Part shown: one piece after another, positions 61,273 to 64,000 of the stretch | Layout of the letters: each line of letters opens with the position of its first letter | Numbering within the stretch: position 1 is the first letter of the stretch | Notes under the pieces: model-generated | Seen by the model: the letters and a program-made list of their open reading frames with translations, nothing else | The model's database searches: none | Told to the model about the DNA's origin: nothing | NCBI RefSeq assembly: GCF_000787775.1 | Contig: NZ_BBPM01000029.1 | Span: forward strand, 28,536 to 92,535 | Direction of reading: 5' to 3' | From: Streptacidiphilus carbonis | GTDB lineage: Bacteria; Actinomycetota; Actinomycetes; Streptomycetales; Streptomycetaceae | DNA length: 64,000 bases | Translations under genes and position numbers: made by a program

Positions 61273-62190
61273 TCAGAGTGCGGCTTCGATGGCCTGGTCC
61301 ACGGTCGGGTGGGCGAAACGGAACCCGGCGTCGAGCAGCTTGGCGGGAACCACGCGGTGGCTCCCCACCACCTCCACCGCCATCTCGCCCAGCACCAGCT
61401 TCAGCGCGAACTCCGGGACGGCGGCCACGGTGGGGCGGTGCAGCACCCGTCCCATCGCCTCGGTCACCTCCTGGTTGGTCACCGGGTCCGGTGCGCTCAG
61501 GTTGAACGCACCGCTCAGCGACTCGTTGTCGACCAGGAAGCGCAGCGCGGCCACCTCGTCGCGCAGCGAGATGAAGCTCCAGTACTGCCGGCCGTTGCCC
61601 AGCCGCCCGCCCAGGCCCAGCTTGAACAGTGGGAACAGCCGCCCCCAGGCGCCCCCGTCGCCGGCCACCACCAGCCCGGTCCTGGCGTGTGCGACCCGGA
61701 TGCCGGCCGCCTCGGCCGGGGCGGTGGCCCGCTCCCACTCCACGCAGACCCGGGCCAGGTAGTCGCCGCCCGCGGGTGCGGTCTCGTCGATGATCCGGTC
61801 CCCGGTCTGCCCGTAGTAGCCCACCGCCGAGGCACTGACCAGCACCTTGGGCGGCTGCTCCAGCCCGGCCAGGGCGTCGGCGACGGTAGCGGTGCCCAGC
61901 AGTCGGCTCTCGTGGATCTCCCGCTTGTAGGCCGCGGTCCAGCGGTGGTCGGCGATGCCGGCGCCGGCCAGGTGCACCACGGCGTCCAGCGGCGCTCCGT
62001 CGGCGCCCTTCGCCAGGGCGGCCCGGTCGATGGCCCGCAGCCGCGGGTTCCAGCGGACCTCGGTGCTGCCGTCCCCCCGCGGAGCGGGCGGACGCCGCAC
62101 CAGCCGGACCACTTGGTGGCCGTCCTCCAGCAGCGAGCGGACGAGGGCGGACCCGACGAGGCCGGTCGAGCCGGTGACAGCGATGCGCAT
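61273..62190 (-). CDS. TIGR01777-family NAD(P)-dependent epimerase-like protein (SDR)
   Basis: The 305-residue protein starts MRIAVTGSTGLVGSALVRSL, the SDR nucleotide-binding motif. VSASAVGYYGQTGDR and IAVA-like strands follow, with the family's LAGAGIADHRW block and a DUF1731-type C-terminus (VVPAKLLDAGFRFAHPTVDQAI). The family is widespread but no substrate is established. It starts at ATG 62190, with palindrome C 85 bases upstream. Confidence 0.87.
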   Translation of the reverse strand: MRIAVTGSTGLVGSALVRSLLEDGHQVVRLVRRPPAPRGDGSTEVRWNPRLRAIDRAALAKGADGAPLDAVVHLAGAGIADHRWTAAYKREIHESRLLGTATVADALAGLEQPPKVLVSASAVGYYGQTGDRIIDETAPAGGDYLARVCVEWERATAPAEAAGIRVAHARTGLVVAGDGGAWGRLFPLFKLGLGGRLGNGRQYWSFISLRDEVAALRFLVDNESLSGAFNLSAPDPVTNQEVTEAMGRVLHRPTVAAVPEFALKLVLGEMAVEVVGSHRVVPAKLLDAGFRFAHPTVDQAIEAAL

Positions 62191-62274
62191 GTCGCCATCC
62201 TGGCAGGTCGCCGTAGTGGCGCTGCGGAGGTACGGGGTGATGTCGGACGTCGGGTGCGGGTTGTGTGTGGTTCC

Positions 62275-62356
62275 TGTTCGCGCAGTTCCCCGCGCCCCTC
62301 AGGCGTTGCAACTGGGCCAGTTGCAGTTGCCAGGGGCGCGGGGAACTGCGCGAACA
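62275..62356. repeat. Long intergenic palindrome, copy C
   Basis: Perfect 25-bp arms at 62275-62299 and 62332-62356 share the core of copies A and B. The inside contains TGCAACTGG-G-CCAGTTGCA (62307-62325), matching the inner stem of copy A. It lies between two genes of the same strand, so it is not only a convergent-gene terminator. Confidence 0.85.
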
Positions 62357-62399
62357 CCAACCAGGCACATCCCGCAGCCGACAACGTGTCAGAAACCCG

Positions 62400-62918
62400 T
62401 TACCCGCCGAACCGCTCCCAGAGGCGGGGGAAACGTTCCGCCATGATCCCGGCGTTGTCGAAGTCGAAGGACCTTCCGGTCGGCTTGCCCGACCTGACCT
62501 TGATGCCGAGGTCCGGCAGCGGCAGTCCGGTGAGCTGCTCGTGGGCACGGTCCGCGGCGTCGCCCAGCTCCTCGGCGTCGCCGTCGTCCTCCTCGTCGAA
62601 GTCCGGGACCAGGTCGGCCAGCTCGTCCGGTTCGGCGAGCGCGCCTTCGAACACCTCGCGGCCCTGGCCGATCAGCCAGCAGCAGAAGTAGTCGAAGGCC
62701 TCGTCGTTGGCCCCTCCCAGCAGCAGGTCCGCGGCTCCCCACAGGTCCCAGCGCCAGGCCCGCACCATCCGCGCCTCGAACAGCCTGGCGAAGTCGATCA
62801 CCTCGTCGGGCGTCCGCTCCACCAGCCTTTCGACCAGCAGGTCGGCATGCTCCACCGGGTCGCCCTGAGCTCCCTCACGGGTCTCGTCGATCAACTGCCA
62901 GAAGTCCGTCTCGTCCAT
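62400..62918 (-). CDS. DUF4240 domain protein
   Basis: The 172-residue acidic protein starts MDETDFWQLIDETR and contains YFCCWLIGQGREVFEGAL, matching DUF4240, a family of unknown function common in actinobacteria. It has an Asp/Glu run near residue 108. No membrane segment or catalytic motif is visible. The start is ATG at 62918. It lies between sucB and palindrome C. Confidence 0.8.
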   Translation of the reverse strand: MDETDFWQLIDETREGAQGDPVEHADLLVERLVERTPDEVIDFARLFEARMVRAWRWDLWGAADLLLGGANDEAFDYFCCWLIGQGREVFEGALAEPDELADLVPDFDEEDDGDAEELGDAADRAHEQLTGLPLPDLGIKVRSGKPTGRSFDFDNAGIMAERFPRLWERFGG

Positions 62919-62948
62919 AGCCCTGATCCTCGCAGGTCTCCGGGGACG

Positions 62949-62989
62949 CCGCTGCCCCCGTCCCGCCGAAGCGGGGACGGGGGCAGCGG
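62949..62989 (-). terminator. Terminator hairpin after sucB
   Basis: Perfect 16-bp arms (CCGCTGCCCCCGTCCC and complement) with a nine-base loop lie just after the sucB stop codon. Confidence 0.85.
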
Positions 62990-62999
62990 TCAGGAGGGG

Positions 63000-64000
63000 T
63001 CAGAGCCCGAGGTCGCCCTCGAACGCGCCTTCCTCCAGGCGGGCCTTGACGGTGCCCAGGAAGCGGGCGGCGTCGGCGCCGTCGACCACGCGGTGGTCGT
63101 AGGACAGGGCCAGGTAGACCATGTCGCGGACGGCGATGGTCTCGCCGAGCTCCGGCGTGGTGACCACCACGGCACGCTTGACCGTCGCGCCGATGCCGAG
63201 GATCGCGACCTGCGGCGGCGTGAAGATCGGGGTGTCGAACAGCGCGCCGCGCGAGCCGGTGTTGGTGACGGTGAAGGTGCCGCCGGACAGCTCGTCCGGC
63301 TTGACCTTGTTGTCCCGGGTACGGGCGGCCAGGTCGGCGGTCTTCTTGGCGATGCCGGCGATGTTGAGGTCGCCCGCGTCGTGGATGACCGGGACCATCA
63401 GGCCGCGCTCGGTGTCCACCGCGATGCCGATGTGCTCGGCGCCGTGGTAGGTGATCGTGCCCTCGGCGTCGTTGACGGTCGAGTTGACGATCGGGTTGGA
63501 CTTGAGCGCCTCGGCGGCGGCCTTCACGAAGAAGGGCATCGGCGAGAGCTTGACGCCCTCACGGGCGGCGAAGCCGTTCTTGGCCTGGGCGCGGAGCCGC
63601 ATCACCTTGGTGACGTCGACCTCAATGACCGTGGTGAGCTGGGCGGTGGTCTGGATCGCCTTCAGCATGTTGTCGGCGATGACCTTGCGCATGCGGGTCA
63701 TCTTGACCGTCTGGCCGCGCAGCGGGGAGGCCTCGGCGACGGTCGTCGGGGCCTTGGCGGTGGCAGCCGCGGCAGCCGGGGCGGGCGCGGCCGCGGCCTT
63801 GGCGGCCTCGGCTGCGGCGAGCACGTCCTGCTTGCGGATCCGGCCGCCGACGCCGGTGCCCTTGACCGCGCTGAGGCTGATGCCCTGCTCGGAGGCCAGC
63901 TTGCGGACCAGCGGGGTGACGTAGGCGTCGCCGGCGTCGACCGGGGCCGGGGCGGCGGGCGCCGGGGGGACCGGTGCGGCCACCGGGGCCGGGGCCGGGG
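63000..64000 (-). CDS. sucB: Dihydrolipoamide acyltransferase E2 (2-oxoglutarate dehydrogenase type), 3' part
   Basis: The frame runs off the window, so the lipoyl domain or domains and the start are missing. Visible are an Ala/Pro linker, the E1/E3-binding domain ([16 protein letters not shown] to GRIRKQDVL), a second Ala-rich linker and the complete acyltransferase domain, ending in the catalytic [17 protein letters not shown] with His and Asp. In Streptomyces this position belongs to the succinyltransferase of 2-oxoglutarate dehydrogenase; a pyruvate-dehydrogenase or branched-chain E2 cannot be excluded from the sequence alone. It needs lipoate from LipB and LipA encoded nearby. Confidence 0.88.
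   Translation of the reverse strand, partial: PAPAPVAAPVPPAPAAPAPVDAGDAYVTPLVRKLASEQGISLSAVKGTGVGGRIRKQDVLAAAEAAKAAAAPAPAAAAATAKAPTTVAEASPLRGQTVKMTRMRKVIADNMLKAIQTTAQLTTVIEVDVTKVMRLRAQAKNGFAAREGVKLSPMPFFVKAAAEALKSNPIVNSTVNDAEGTITYHGAEHIGIAVDTERGLMVPVIHDAGDLNIAGIAKKTADLAARTRDNKVKPDELSGGTFTVTNTGSRGALFDTPIFTPPQVAILGIGATVKRAVVVTTPELGETIAVRDMVYLALSYDHRVVDGADAARFLGTVKARLEEGAFEGDLGL

Overview
The window is GC-rich (visibly above 70 percent), uses GTG and TTG starts freely, and keeps most of its genes close together. The gene content and order match the nitrogen, lipoate and TCA part of a Streptomycetaceae chromosome: nadE, glnA2, glnE, a secreted pullulanase, glnA, RDD and DUF4191 genes, lipA, lipB and sucB. 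It therefore looks like chromosomal core DNA of Streptomyces or a close relative (Kitasatospora, Streptacidiphilus), with accessory genes scattered in it. No rRNA, tRNA, CRISPR array, transposase, integrase or phage gene was seen.

Layout. 1-17 kb: tail of a TetR-type regulator, a membrane-anchored EEP-fold phosphohydrolase, nadE, an SPFH membrane protein paired with a secreted NlpC/P60 peptidase carrying twin aromatic repeats, glnA2, a Uma2-type nuclease-fold protein, small enzymes, a secreted DUF3344-like protein, an acyltransferase, glnE and a PAP2 membrane protein. 17-31 kb: a giant secreted alpha-amylase/pullulanase, a coupled YkcC/YkcB-like glycosyltransferase pair, an MFS transporter, an acetate-type transporter divergent from a cytochrome P450. 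31-44 kb: metabolic and repair genes (MBL hydrolase, TPR protein, RlmG-like methyltransferase, Fpg/Nei glycosylase, enoyl-CoA hydratase, aldo/keto reductase with LysR), a secreted GH54 arabinofuranosidase under two LacI-type palindromes, an FhuF-like protein, a STAS protein, and a convergent DNA ligase/LigD-polymerase pair. 44-50 kb: an overlapping pair made of an NRPS-like adenylation-thiolation-reductase protein and a P450, then a Fic protein. 50-64 kb: glnA with a full GlnR operator, RDD, DUF4191, a small conserved protein, lipA, lipB, aldo/keto reductase plus TetR, an NsdA-like HTH/TPR regulator, an FAD oxidoreductase, a TIGR01777 epimerase, a DUF4240 protein and the 3' part of sucB.

How the parts connect. 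GlnE adenylylates GlnA, whose target Tyr is present, while GlnA2 has Trp at the aligned position and should escape GlnE. LipB and LipA make the lipoyl cofactor that the E2 subunit SucB carries. The pullulanase and arabinofuranosidase feed on plant polysaccharides and each has an upstream region that looks controlled by a LacI-family repressor.

Most noteworthy: (i) the adenylation-thiolation-reductase/P450 bicistron, a minimal biosynthetic unit for an amino aldehyde or alcohol; (ii) a lipA leader with two tandem palindromic decamers followed by an exact 16-bp tandem duplication; (iii) a Fic gene with a near-consensus promoter placed exactly for a leaderless transcript; (iv) three copies of a long intergenic palindrome with the core GCGCAGTTCCCCGCGCCCC.
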